A stretch of DNA of 64,000 nucleotides from Caldilineaceae bacterium. Its GTDB lineage: Bacteria > Chloroflexota > Anaerolineae > Caldilineales > Caldilineaceae. The stretch is taken from positions 1-64,000 of the forward strand of contig JAHBVG010000028.1 in the NCBI GenBank assembly GCA_019637695.1, written 5' to 3'. A program made the position numbers and the translations under genes. Positions within the stretch are counted from its first letter, which is position 1; each line of letters starts with the position of its first letter. Positions 17,723 through 26,478 of the stretch are shown in pieces. The notes beneath the pieces are model-generated. The model saw nothing but the letters and a program-made list of their open reading frames with translations, had not been told where the DNA came from and ran no database searches.

Positions 17723-20700
17723 ATGTACGCACATAGCCTGTTTATGAATCTACCCTGGCGCGCTCGCCTTGCGGAGAGTATGGGAAAAGTATTGGCGCTG
17801 CTTGTGATCGCCACCCTGCTTCTGCAACCCTTTGCCCAGTTGATCGACAGCGGTGCGCCGACGATCCCAGCCGCCCAGCCCAGGATCGAATCAGCCACAC
17901 TTGCCAGCGCCGATCTATCGCCTTCTGCCCCGGCGACGCCAAAACTGCCGACCTACGCGCTTCCATCGGAACTGGTGGGCAAAGCGGAGATCCCGATCCT
18001 GCGCACGGCGAACAGCGCTACTTTTGACATGGGCAACGGTGAGTTTGCCATCCTCGAAGATAGCGTCCCCTTGCACTATCAGGATAGCGCCGGGGAGTGG
18101 CAGCCAATCGATCCCACCTTCACCGCGCACGCGCTGGGGTGGATCAACAGTACCAACAGCCTGCGCTCGATCCTGGATCGGCAACGCAGCCGCGCCCACA
18201 TCGGTGCAGATGGCATGGGCGTAAGTTGGGAACCCTCGGCGTTGCTGCTGACGACACAGCGAGGCGAGCGCACAATTGCTTCCCCGCGCACGGATGGCGC
18301 AACGGCCTTGCAGAGCGGCGACGGGCGCACTGTCCGCTATGCCGACGCATGGAGTTTATCCGACCTTCAGGATCAATGGCAGAACGGCCCCGGCCAGGTG
18401 GAGTACAGCATGCGCCTGCCCCAACTGCCTGAGGTCCGCTGGTGGCAAGAAACGCCCGACGCGCTCGATTTGAAAGTGATTTTGCAACTTCAAGCAGGTA
18501 CACACTTCACCCTCGATGGGGAAGCCGTCGCGCTGCCGCTGGAAACTCAGGAGCCGCTCATCCTGCGTGGCGCGGACGGCGAGGAGATGATCTTGCAGCC
18601 GCCGTTCACCTACGAACAGGATCGCCCCGGCCAACGCGTCGCTGGCAGCTATCTGTTGCAGGAAGGCGTCAACCCTGGCGAAATCGAACTGCGCGTGCGC
18701 ACGCCCTGGTCCTGGCTGGCGGCGCCGGAGCGGAACTTCCCGGTAATCATCGATCCTATGTTTCAGATGCGCTCGTCTACGTCGATGCTCACCTGGGGCT
18801 ACAACCTCAACACAATGACCGGGCAGATCAAGGTCAACGCTCCTCATGCGCTGGGGCGCACCACGGACGCCGTCAGTCGGCTGCTGCTCCGCTTCGCCAT
18901 CCCGCGGCTGCCCAGTGGATCGAACATTACCAGGGGCACGCTGCTGGTCAAACCCGCCGACATCGTCGAACTCTCTTATTTTAAGATCGATGGGCTGATT
19001 GGCGCTGTCAAGGCATACCCAATCAAGGATGGCACAGGGCCGTGGCGAACAAACAACGATCCCAACAGCGCTACCCCTGAAATTGTGGAAGCCAGCGCCT
19101 TTGCGCCTGGGCAGCAACCCCTGGGGTTCCTGCGGCATGGCAGCCAGCGCGGCATCCAATGGGATGTGACATCCGCGGTTCAGGGTTGGCGAACGCCCAA
19201 TGTCGATGGCGGCATGGTCGTCAACCACGGCGTCATCCTTCAAACGAACATGGAGACTTGCCTTCCTAATTCACCTGCGTTTATCTCGTGCGGCGCGTTC
19301 CTCTTCGAGCAGCAGTATACAAACTGGCCGATCTCGGAACTGGAATTCACCCAGCAGGGCAGCAGTGACCCGTTGGACATCCAGAAGACAAAGACCGGCG
19401 GGGTGCGGCTGATCGTCCAATACACGGCGGCGTCTTTGCAAGAGAACGCGCCCGTAATGATGAACTATCTGGGCGCCAACAATGTGCCGTCTGGCGTGGA
19501 CCCTTACTACAAACTCAACCATCTCTACAATCTGCCCGCCATTCCCAACTACTGGCAAGCGGTGGTGGCGCGCAGCTTTGGGCCTTCGGTCGGGCAGAAT
19601 CCCCCACCAGCGGAAGGGCAGATCTTCCGGCGGCCATTACAGGGTGGGCTACCCTTGAGCATCCGCACACCGTCGGCCAACAATAACGAATCTTATATCG
19701 AGTGGCGCACTGTAACGCCGACAGCCGGGCAGGTCAGCTATGCGTTGATCAACGGGCGCGGCGCAGCGAACATTGCCCCGGCCCTGCAAGTGGCGATAGG
19801 CGGCAACACAGACGAACCACAGCCCGTGGGTTACGAGATCCGTTTGCAGAAGGAATTGGGCACTATCAACACCAACACGCCCGCTTTTGCCCAGAACGGT
19901 CAGTTTTCTCAGACGCTTTCGTATACTTTCAACAGCTACGATCCGCTGGCCTTGTGGAATTTGAACCTGCCGCCGGGCAGCAACACCGAAGTCCGCGTGA
20001 CGGTGGAAAGCGACACAAGTTCCACCAATGGCTACATGCCTTTCGCAGATAGTTTCGCACCCAGCATCATCAACAGCGACGGCAAATTAGAGTTTCCTAA
20101 CGTCTATGGCGACGGCGCGGACGAATTCATGCGCGTGGAAAAGGAGAGCCTTCAATCCCCCTTCTTCGGCAAGGACGAGCGCCCGCGCAAGTTTTCACAG
20201 ATGATCGTGCCGCGGGGCGGGCAGACAGCGCTGGCGTTGGCCTACAATGGGCCCGCGATCACCCTCAACGATGTGATTATCCCCACGGCGGCAAGTGTTG
20301 ATTCGGTTGCCGGCAATGTCGGCCCGATTGGCTTCAAGCTGAAGGTCCAGGTGATCTCGTGTGCAGCGGGAAGCTACCCGAATTCCGCCGGTAACTGCAT
20401 CCGCATAGAATGCCCCACCAGCAGTTTCCTCGCCGCTAATATTGTCACCGCGGGCGGTGTCCGCCTGTGGAACGCCGCCGGGTGGAACAAATCGGGCACG
20501 TCGGGTACGAGTATCTCTGGAGCGACAGCACGCATGATGGGGCCGCTCAATGGTCCCCCAACGGTGATGCTGTTAGGCGTCGTCAGCTACAATACGGGGA
20601 CCAATCCCCATACGGTCTCGGTAGCGACCAGCGATAAGGCGATCCTTGTGCAATGCCCAACGCCGGGCGCCAACACCACGTCACCGCTGCAAGTCTTCCC

Positions 20701-23700
20701 AGTGACAAATGGCAGCCTGGTTCGTCAGACCGTCGAGAACAAAGCTGGCTTTACCTTCTCGGCGAATGCTGGGAACACGATCTACAACAACCCCTGGTCA
20801 ACGGACGACCGTCAGGACATTGCGCAGAGTTTTCACATCTTCCCGGCGGATGGCAAGGCCGTGGGCAGCGGATTGCTCAACCGCTACACAGGACCCAATG
20901 TCGGGGATGCGCGCAATCTGTGCTTTGACACTGCCTGGTCTTGGACGGCGGCGGGGTGGTCCTCGCTGGCTATCGAAAAATTGACGCCGCGTAACGATAA
21001 CCCGTTGCCGTTGCCCATTGCCAGCGTCAATCTCTCGCTGGGTACGCAGTTTGAATTCGATGTGGAGCCTGCCAACGGCAATTCCTATCGACAGATTAAG
21101 GCCCTGCGCGCAAAGACGGCGACGTTGACCCAACCGCAGTCCATGGGTGGGGCCAGCCGCAACGTGCAAGCGGTGATCCTACCACGCAATGAGTATGTGC
21201 CTACGGTGCCGGCCATCTCCTGCTTCCGCAGTTGTATCGATCTGCGCGGACCGACAGATTCGGTGACGCGGCTGGATCGGGTGTGGGAGATGCCCGATGT
21301 CCACGTTTCGGTGGGGGCCAACACTGTCCTCATGCGCAGCGAGGGGGTGATGCAGGTCTACAGTACGGATCATCCCATGGCGAGCGGGGCCTTTACGCAG
21401 GATTACAGCTTCGACGCCTACAAGGCCAGCGTCAGCGTGGACAAAGATTACTGCACCAAAGAAGATGAGGCCCTGGGCAGCCCCAAGGTGCTGGTCATCC
21501 GCGGCGAGACGCGCATGGCGTTGCCCAACATCGGCTCGACCAACGATCCCAATGCCGCTATCAGCGCTGGCTTCAAACTCTGTGAAACGTCGCTACGCAA
21601 TGTCCACATGAGCTTCAAGACGCCGGTTGGCCTGCCGATTGGAACCAGCGGCCTCTTCCTGACCGGGCTGGATGGCAGCATCGACATCTCGCCAATCAAC
21701 ACCCGCGTCACCCTTGGGCTGGACTTTCAGGCCGCGCCCGGCGGCGATGGGGGACTCTTCAAAGTCCGCGGACAGGTGACCATTGACACGTTGGGTCTCT
21801 TTGAATTCCAGGGTAAAGGCTCTGTCCTCGGCACGGTGAACGCCGATGGGCGGATCTGGGTGGCGTGGAATCCATTGGATACGGGCTTCGAGATCTCCGT
21901 TTCCGTCGGCAGATGGTTGGAAGGCTTCGCCCGCGCCCACATTTGGGTCGGGCGGGGCTTCGGCGGCAAATACACCTGGCTGCCCGACAACAACGAAAAG
22001 CATTTTGCCGGGCAGATCAAAGCGACGCTCACGATCCCCGAGGGCATCATCATCGACTGGGGTCCGATTGTGATTCCTCCCGACGATATTAGCTTTTCGG
22101 TGGAGGTGGCCTTTGGCGAATTCTGCACCAACAGTAGCTGCACCCGCTACGAGTGGGGGATCAAGGGAAAGTTTACTCTCTTGGGCTACGATGTGGGCCT
22201 CTACTACGGCTTCGACAAGGGGCTGGACTTTATCCTGGGCAACGATGATCACATTCTGATCGACCAATACGGCGGCAGATCGGTGATGAGCAGCGCCGCC
22301 GGTGAGATCGTGCAGGTGCAGGAGGGTCCGCAGGCTGTGGATGGGGTGGTAGACATCCCCTTCACGGTGAAAGCCAGCACAGAGCAGATCCTCGTGGCAG
22401 TGGGCTGGCAGGCGGGATCGCCACAACTCACGTTGGTCAACCCCGATGGCGCGGTGATCAACCCGATCAGCGGCGGCGCGGTGGAGGCGTACACCAACGG
22501 CAGTAGCACCATCATTACCGTGCAGACGCCCAAGGCCGGCGCGTGGATCGCCCGCCTCGGCAATCTGAGCGAAGCTGGCATCGAACATTACAGATTCCTC
22601 TACCTGGCGAACGAGGGCGCGCCCGGCACACCGGCCAACCGTGGACGCATCCTAAAGCCGGGTGTGGCCGATGAAAGCGGCACGAACAGTTACACCATCA
22701 CCTGGGAAGCGCCCGCCGACGCCACAGACGCAGCGACGATCAGCCTCTTTTATAGCCGCACCGAGCCGAATTCCCAGGTGATCACCGGCGCAATTGGGAT
22801 CGAAGTGCCGATTGTGCAGAACCTGCCCTTCAAGGCTGGCAGCTTCAACTGGGATACACGCGGGCTGCGTAATGGTTCGTATCAGATCAAAGCAGTGGTG
22901 GATGACGGCATCAACGATCTGCCGCTGGAGCAGATCAGCCAGCCCGACGATGTCTGTATGCCGGCGACGAGTGGACTGCCTTTCCTGCGCGCCTTTGCTG
23001 CCGACCGCTTCCCCGGCACGGTGGTCATGACCTCCACAGGTACCGTCCGCATCAACGATACGACGCCACCGGTCACCCCCACCGGGCTACAGGTGAATGT
23101 GGGGCTGGGCGCGCTGGTGGCGCAGTGGAACCCGCTGCCTGCCGATTCCGACGCTACCCAATACCTGCTGCGTTGGGGACCGCGCAATGGAGGCAATCCG
23201 GCTATCTTCGATGTGGAAAATCAGACGATGGTGACAGTGGGGGCAGAAACAAAATTACGCCTGGGCGCAGTGAAGGTGAACGTCCCCTATGGGGTGGACA
23301 TCAGCGCCGTAGATGCCAATGGCAACATCAGCGCCCAGAGTGCGCCGGTCTTTGCCACGGCGACGGGACAGGGTGAACCCGTCCCCTTTGCGCCGCCCAC
23401 CTTCGCTCTGATCAGCGTCAACGGCGCATCTGCATCCTTCCAGTGGTCGCTGGCCCTCGGTCCTGTACCGGCGGGGTACCGGCTCACTTACACAAAGCTG
23501 GGCAACGAACCTGAAGTCAAAATCCTCAATGTGGCAAATTCACCGGCCACGATCACGGATCTAACCATCGGCGCTACCTACGATGTTGCCCTGACAGCGT
23601 TCAACAGCGAAGGATGGCAGAGTACAGTGGTCAGCCCAACCATCCGCCTGGTTGCCACCAATGGCGTGGACAGCAACGGCGACGGCCTCCCCGACGACTG

Positions 23701-24256
23701 GGCGGCAGCGAATGGCGTGGCGGGCGGCGCTGTGGACAGCGATGGCGATGGCGCGACCAATGCGGCTGAGTTCGCCGCTGGCACCCATCCCAAGCTACAG
23801 GATAGCGACGGCGATGGGTTGAGCGATGGCGAGGAGCTGGCTGCTGGCAGCGATCCGTTGAATGGCAGCGACTATGGTACATCCCGAAGCCAGCCGCGGC
23901 TGTTGCTGCTCGACAACCGGCTCTCGTTCACCGCTAAGAAACAGACAGGCGGCCAGGCAGCCCCCAAGAGCGTGGAATGGCTCAATGTGGGCGGCGGCAC
24001 ACTCAACTTACAGGCGACACCCGACGCCGCGTGGGTCAACGCCAGCGTTGTGAGCAACACTGTCCAGATCAGCGTCAACCACGCCAACCTGGACCCTGGC
24101 TTCCATTCCAGTGTGGTACGGCTGGGCGCTGCGCCGGGCAGCGATCCGCTGATTGGCTCGCAAGCCTGTATCCGGGTCAACGCCTGGGTGCTGCGCGCCG
24201 ACGACGACATTCCACCGCCGATGCAGAAGCTATACCTGCCCGCAGTTCACCGCTAA
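17723..24256 (+). CDS. Giant secreted multidomain protein with DNRLRE-like, FN3 and calcium-repeat regions
   Basis: 2177 residues. A hydrophobic segment at about 24-38 acts as signal or anchor. Residues 80-350 resemble the N-terminal part of DNRLRE/RHS-type wall proteins (VPLHYQDSAGEWQPIDPTF); a DNRLRE-like jelly-roll follows at about 350-580 (RLLLRFAIPRLPSGSNITRG). The region of about 600-1500 is beta-rich and unrecognised. Two fibronectin type III modules lie near 1780-1970, then aspartate-rich calcium repeats at about 1980-2060 (DSNGDGLPDDW, DSDGDGLSDGEE), then a BACON-like C-terminus. It is surface-exposed or secreted; enzymatic activity is not evident. AAGGAG precedes the ATG, and the LuxR gene pair lies directly upstream. 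Confidence 0.85.
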   Translation: MYAHSLFMNLPWRARLAESMGKVLALLVIATLLLQPFAQLIDSGAPTIPAAQPRIESATLASADLSPSAPATPKLPTYALPSELVGKAEIPILRTANSATFDMGNGEFAILEDSVPLHYQDSAGEWQPIDPTFTAHALGWINSTNSLRSILDRQRSRAHIGADGMGVSWEPSALLLTTQRGERTIASPRTDGATALQSGDGRTVRYADAWSLSDLQDQWQNGPGQVEYSMRLPQLPEVRWWQETPDALDLKVILQLQAGTHFTLDGEAVALPLETQEPLILRGADGEEMILQPPFTYEQDRPGQRVAGSYLLQEGVNPGEIELRVRTPWSWLAAPERNFPVIIDPMFQMRSSTSMLTWGYNLNTMTGQIKVNAPHALGRTTDAVSRLLLRFAIPRLPSGSNITRGTLLVKPADIVELSYFKIDGLIGAVKAYPIKDGTGPWRTNNDPNSATPEIVEASAFAPGQQPLGFLRHGSQRGIQWDVTSAVQGWRTPNVDGGMVVNHGVILQTNMETCLPNSPAFISCGAFLFEQQYTNWPISELEFTQQGSSDPLDIQKTKTGGVRLIVQYTAASLQENAPVMMNYLGANNVPSGVDPYYKLNHLYNLPAIPNYWQAVVARSFGPSVGQNPPPAEGQIFRRPLQGGLPLSIRTPSANNNESYIEWRTVTPTAGQVSYALINGRGAANIAPALQVAIGGNTDEPQPVGYEIRLQKELGTINTNTPAFAQNGQFSQTLSYTFNSYDPLALWNLNLPPGSNTEVRVTVESDTSSTNGYMPFADSFAPSIINSDGKLEFPNVYGDGADEFMRVEKESLQSPFFGKDERPRKFSQMIVPRGGQTALALAYNGPAITLNDVIIPTAASVDSVAGNVGPIGFKLKVQVISCAAGSYPNSAGNCIRIECPTSSFLAANIVTAGGVRLWNAAGWNKSGTSGTSISGATARMMGPLNGPPTVMLLGVVSYNTGTNPHTVSVATSDKAILVQCPTPGANTTSPLQVFPVTNGSLVRQTVENKAGFTFSANAGNTIYNNPWSTDDRQDIAQSFHIFPADGKAVGSGLLNRYTGPNVGDARNLCFDTAWSWTAAGWSSLAIEKLTPRNDNPLPLPIASVNLSLGTQFEFDVEPANGNSYRQIKALRAKTATLTQPQSMGGASRNVQAVILPRNEYVPTVPAISCFRSCIDLRGPTDSVTRLDRVWEMPDVHVSVGANTVLMRSEGVMQVYSTDHPMASGAFTQDYSFDAYKASVSVDKDYCTKEDEALGSPKVLVIRGETRMALPNIGSTNDPNAAISAGFKLCETSLRNVHMSFKTPVGLPIGTSGLFLTGLDGSIDISPINTRVTLGLDFQAAPGGDGGLFKVRGQVTIDTLGLFEFQGKGSVLGTVNADGRIWVAWNPLDTGFEISVSVGRWLEGFARAHIWVGRGFGGKYTWLPDNNEKHFAGQIKATLTIPEGIIIDWGPIVIPPDDISFSVEVAFGEFCTNSSCTRYEWGIKGKFTLLGYDVGLYYGFDKGLDFILGNDDHILIDQYGGRSVMSSAAGEIVQVQEGPQAVDGVVDIPFTVKASTEQILVAVGWQAGSPQLTLVNPDGAVINPISGGAVEAYTNGSSTIITVQTPKAGAWIARLGNLSEAGIEHYRFLYLANEGAPGTPANRGRILKPGVADESGTNSYTITWEAPADATDAATISLFYSRTEPNSQVITGAIGIEVPIVQNLPFKAGSFNWDTRGLRNGSYQIKAVVDDGINDLPLEQISQPDDVCMPATSGLPFLRAFAADRFPGTVVMTSTGTVRINDTTPPVTPTGLQVNVGLGALVAQWNPLPADSDATQYLLRWGPRNGGNPAIFDVENQTMVTVGAETKLRLGAVKVNVPYGVDISAVDANGNISAQSAPVFATATGQGEPVPFAPPTFALISVNGASASFQWSLALGPVPAGYRLTYTKLGNEPEVKILNVANSPATITDLTIGATYDVALTAFNSEGWQSTVVSPTIRLVATNGVDSNGDGLPDDWAAANGVAGGAVDSDGDGATNAAEFAAGTHPKLQDSDGDGLSDGEELAAGSDPLNGSDYGTSRSQPRLLLLDNRLSFTAKKQTGGQAAPKSVEWLNVGGGTLNLQATPDAAWVNASVVSNTVQISVNHANLDPGFHSSVVRLGAAPGSDPLIGSQACIRVNAWVLRADDDIPPPMQKLYLPAVHR

Positions 24257-24301
24257 CGGAATCAGGTTAGTTCATCTGTTGCGGGTTCTGCTTTACAAGT
24301 G

Positions 24302-24353
24302 ACAAGACGAGAGGCTGGGGCGTTGACAACAACGGCCCAGCCTCTCGTCTTGT
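24302..24353. terminator. Terminator-like hairpin after the giant gene
   Basis: 18-bp perfect arms (ACAAGACGAGAGGCTGGG / CCCAGCCTCTCGTCTTGT) with a 16-nt loop, 45 bp after the stop. There is no T-run. A smaller GGACGG/CCGTCC hairpin follows directly. Confidence 0.65.
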
Positions 24354-24394
24354 AGGACGGCTTGATAGTCCGTCCACACAGGTGGAATGAGGAG

Positions 24395-24520
24395 CGACTG
24401 TTTCTACGGGTGCGTCCTAGATTGGGGGCGCTCAGGTCGGGTCCGTGACCCGGCCGCCGCCGGTCACGGACCGGCGAGGAGCATTCTCACCCCAAATTTG
24501 AGGCGCGACTGTTTCTACCC
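24395..24520. repeat. Direct repeats bracketing a GC-rich hairpin
   Basis: GCGACTGTTTCTAC occurs near 24395-24410 and again near 24505-24518, where it runs into the sigma-factor stop codon. Between them is the hairpin GGTCCGTGACCCGG / CCGGTCACGGACC (24438-24474), whose sequence recurs at 53992-54029. Confidence 0.6.
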
Positions 24521-25807
24521 GCTATCTTGTCCGGCTGCACGGGCGCGCTCCAGCAGGATTACACGCTCGCGGGCATTGCTCGTGAGCGCGGCTGCGTGTT
24601 TGAACTCGACTTGCGCTTCGTCCAGACGCCCCAGTTTCGCCAGCAGATCGCCGCGTACACTGGGCAGCAGATGATAGTTTTGTAGCGCTGGCTCAGTTCT
24701 CAACGCGTCGACGATGACAAGCCCCGCCGCAGGACCATAGGCCATGGACACGGCCACGGCGCGGTTCAACTCCACCACGGGGGAGGGGGCAACCTGGGCC
24801 AGCGCATCGTAGAGCGCGGCAATGCGCGGCCAATCGGTCTCTTCGGGGGTACGCGCCTGTGCATGGCATGCGCCAATTGCAGCCTGTAGGGCATAGGGTC
24901 CGAATGCACCGCCCAGTTTCTCTGCGCGCGCCAGCGCCGTTAGACCCCGTCCGATCAGAAGCCAGTCCCAGCGTGTGCGGTTCTGATCCATGAGCAGAAT
25001 CGGCTCGCCAGATGGGCTGACCCGCGCCCGGATGCGCGAGGATTGGATCTCCATCAACGCCACCAGCCCATGCACCTCCGCTTCGTGGGGCGTCAGTTCC
25101 GCGAGGATGCGCCCCAGACGCAACGCATCCTCGCACAGCGACGGCCGTACCCAGTCATCGCCGGCGGTAGCAGCGTACCCTTCGTTGAAGATCAGATAGA
25201 TGACCTCAAGGACCGACGACAGGCGCGCCGCACGCTCAGATCCGTGGGGCGTCTCAAAGGGGACCTGTGCGGCCACAAGGGTGCGCTTGGCCCGTACAAT
25301 GCGCTGGGCAATGGTCGTCTTCGCGGTGAGGAAGGCGCGTGCGATCTCTTCAGTGGTAAGCCCGCCGAGTAAGCGCAAGGTAAGCGCGACCCGCGCCTCT
25401 GTCGAGAGAACAGGGTGACAGGTCATGAAGATAAGGCGGAGCAGATCGTCGCCCAGATCTTCTTCGAGCGCGGCGTCGAACTCGGTCGCGCGCGCCGCTT
25501 GTTGCAGATCCAACTGGTGCGCAAGCTCTTCCTGCTTGCGCACCAGGGTGACATTGCGCCGGACCCGATCAATGGCTCGATGCTTGGCAGTGGCCGTCAA
25601 CCAGGCGCCCGGTTTGTCGGGGATGCCCACATCCGGCCATCGTTCCAGCGCAATGACCAGGGCATCGTGCGCCACCTCCTCGGCGGTGTCGATGTCGCCC
25701 ACGATCCGTATCAGGGTAGCGATGATCTGCGCCGACTCGATACGCCAGACAGCATCAAGGGTGCGACGGACGACGTCGGCTGTGGAGGAGATATCCACTG
25801 TGTTCAT
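24515..25807 (-). CDS. ECF sigma factor with C-terminal extension (ECF42-like)
   Basis: 430-residue RNA polymerase sigma factor. Region 2 is at about residues 20-90 (DTAEEVAHDALVIALERWP, then GAWLTATAKHRAID) and region 4 at about 130-185 (LRLLGGLTTEEIARAFL). A 240-residue helical C-terminal extension (DUF6596/TPR-like) follows. Such sigmas form the ECF42 class, usually encoded next to DGPF/YCII proteins and without an anti-sigma factor, with the extension needed for activity. Exactly that neighbour precedes it by 43 bp. The signal is unknown. No good ribosome site was found before the ATG, so coupling to the upstream gene is possible. Confidence 0.93.
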   Translation of the reverse strand: MNTVDISSTADVVRRTLDAVWRIESAQIIATLIRIVGDIDTAEEVAHDALVIALERWPDVGIPDKPGAWLTATAKHRAIDRVRRNVTLVRKQEELAHQLDLQQAARATEFDAALEEDLGDDLLRLIFMTCHPVLSTEARVALTLRLLGGLTTEEIARAFLTAKTTIAQRIVRAKRTLVAAQVPFETPHGSERAARLSSVLEVIYLIFNEGYAATAGDDWVRPSLCEDALRLGRILAELTPHEAEVHGLVALMEIQSSRIRARVSPSGEPILLMDQNRTRWDWLLIGRGLTALARAEKLGGAFGPYALQAAIGACHAQARTPEETDWPRIAALYDALAQVAPSPVVELNRAVAVSMAYGPAAGLVIVDALRTEPALQNYHLLPSVRGDLLAKLGRLDEAQVEFKHAAALTSNARERVILLERARAAGQDSG

Positions 25808-25850
25808 GATAAGCAGCGCTTGAGATCAAGATGGACTGCTTGCACGGCAG

Positions 25851-26282
25851 CTACCTTTTTGTATTCGCCTCAACCTGGGCGCGCAGGGCTTGCTCCTGTG
25901 CGCGAAGTTCCGGCGTGAACGCATCGCCAAAGTCCTCCTCCTCGAACACTGGACGAATCTCGACTACGCCGTGGGCGTTGGTTGGGTTCGGCATACGTCG
26001 CACCCATTCGACAGCTTCGTCCATCGATTTGACCTGCCAGAGCCAGAAGCCAGCGATCAGTTCCTTGGTTTCAGCAAAGGGACCATCGATCACGGTTCGC
26101 TTTGTGCCGGAGAAGGCAACGCGCTTGCCTTTAGCGCTAGGGTGCAGTCCCTCGCCCGCCAGCATTATGCCAGCCTTGACAAGCTCCTCGTTATAGGCGC
26201 CCATCTCGGCTAACATCTCCTCGCTCGGCATCACGTTGGCTTCGGTGTCTTCGTTCGCCTTGATCAATACCATTACACGCAT
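25851..26282 (-). CDS. DGPF/YCII-family protein, ECF42 partner
   Basis: 143-residue alpha/beta protein of the YCII superfamily with the DGPF motif intact (VIDGPFAETKELIAGFWLW), a ferredoxin-like fold. The first gene of the sigma-factor unit, preceded by AAGGAGAG. Proteins of this kind are standard companions of ECF42 sigma factors; whether they signal to the sigma or are its targets is not settled to my knowledge. Length and motif look normal. Confidence 0.92.
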   Translation of the reverse strand: MRVMVLIKANEDTEANVMPSEEMLAEMGAYNEELVKAGIMLAGEGLHPSAKGKRVAFSGTKRTVIDGPFAETKELIAGFWLWQVKSMDEAVEWVRRMPNPTNAHGVVEIRPVFEEEDFGDAFTPELRAQEQALRAQVEANTKR

Positions 26283-26362
26283 TAGTTTCTCTCCTTTTGA
26301 TGGTTTGAGATCGGGGCTGCCGGTCCATTCCGGCGTTTATAAACCCTCGCTCTACGTAACCG

Positions 26363-26478
26363 TCGAATGGGAAACCTTGCAATCGACAGGGTTTGGGTGG
26401 ATGGCAGATGAGCAATGGCTTACGCAGAAGATTTTTGTGAGCCATCCACCCAAACTCCTACTTAGACGACCAACTCAT
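26363..26478. mobile_element. MITE-like palindromic element, family 1, copy 3 (diverged)
   Basis: Contains GGGTTTGGGTGGATGGC, GAGCAATGGCTTACGCAGA and GAGCCATCCACCCAAAC, with paired base changes in both stem arms (GGATGGC/GCCATCC versus GGACGGC/GCCGTCC elsewhere), so the stem is kept. Its right end CAACTCATT runs into the stop codon of the LysM gene. The outer terminal repeats are eroded. Confidence 0.75.
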
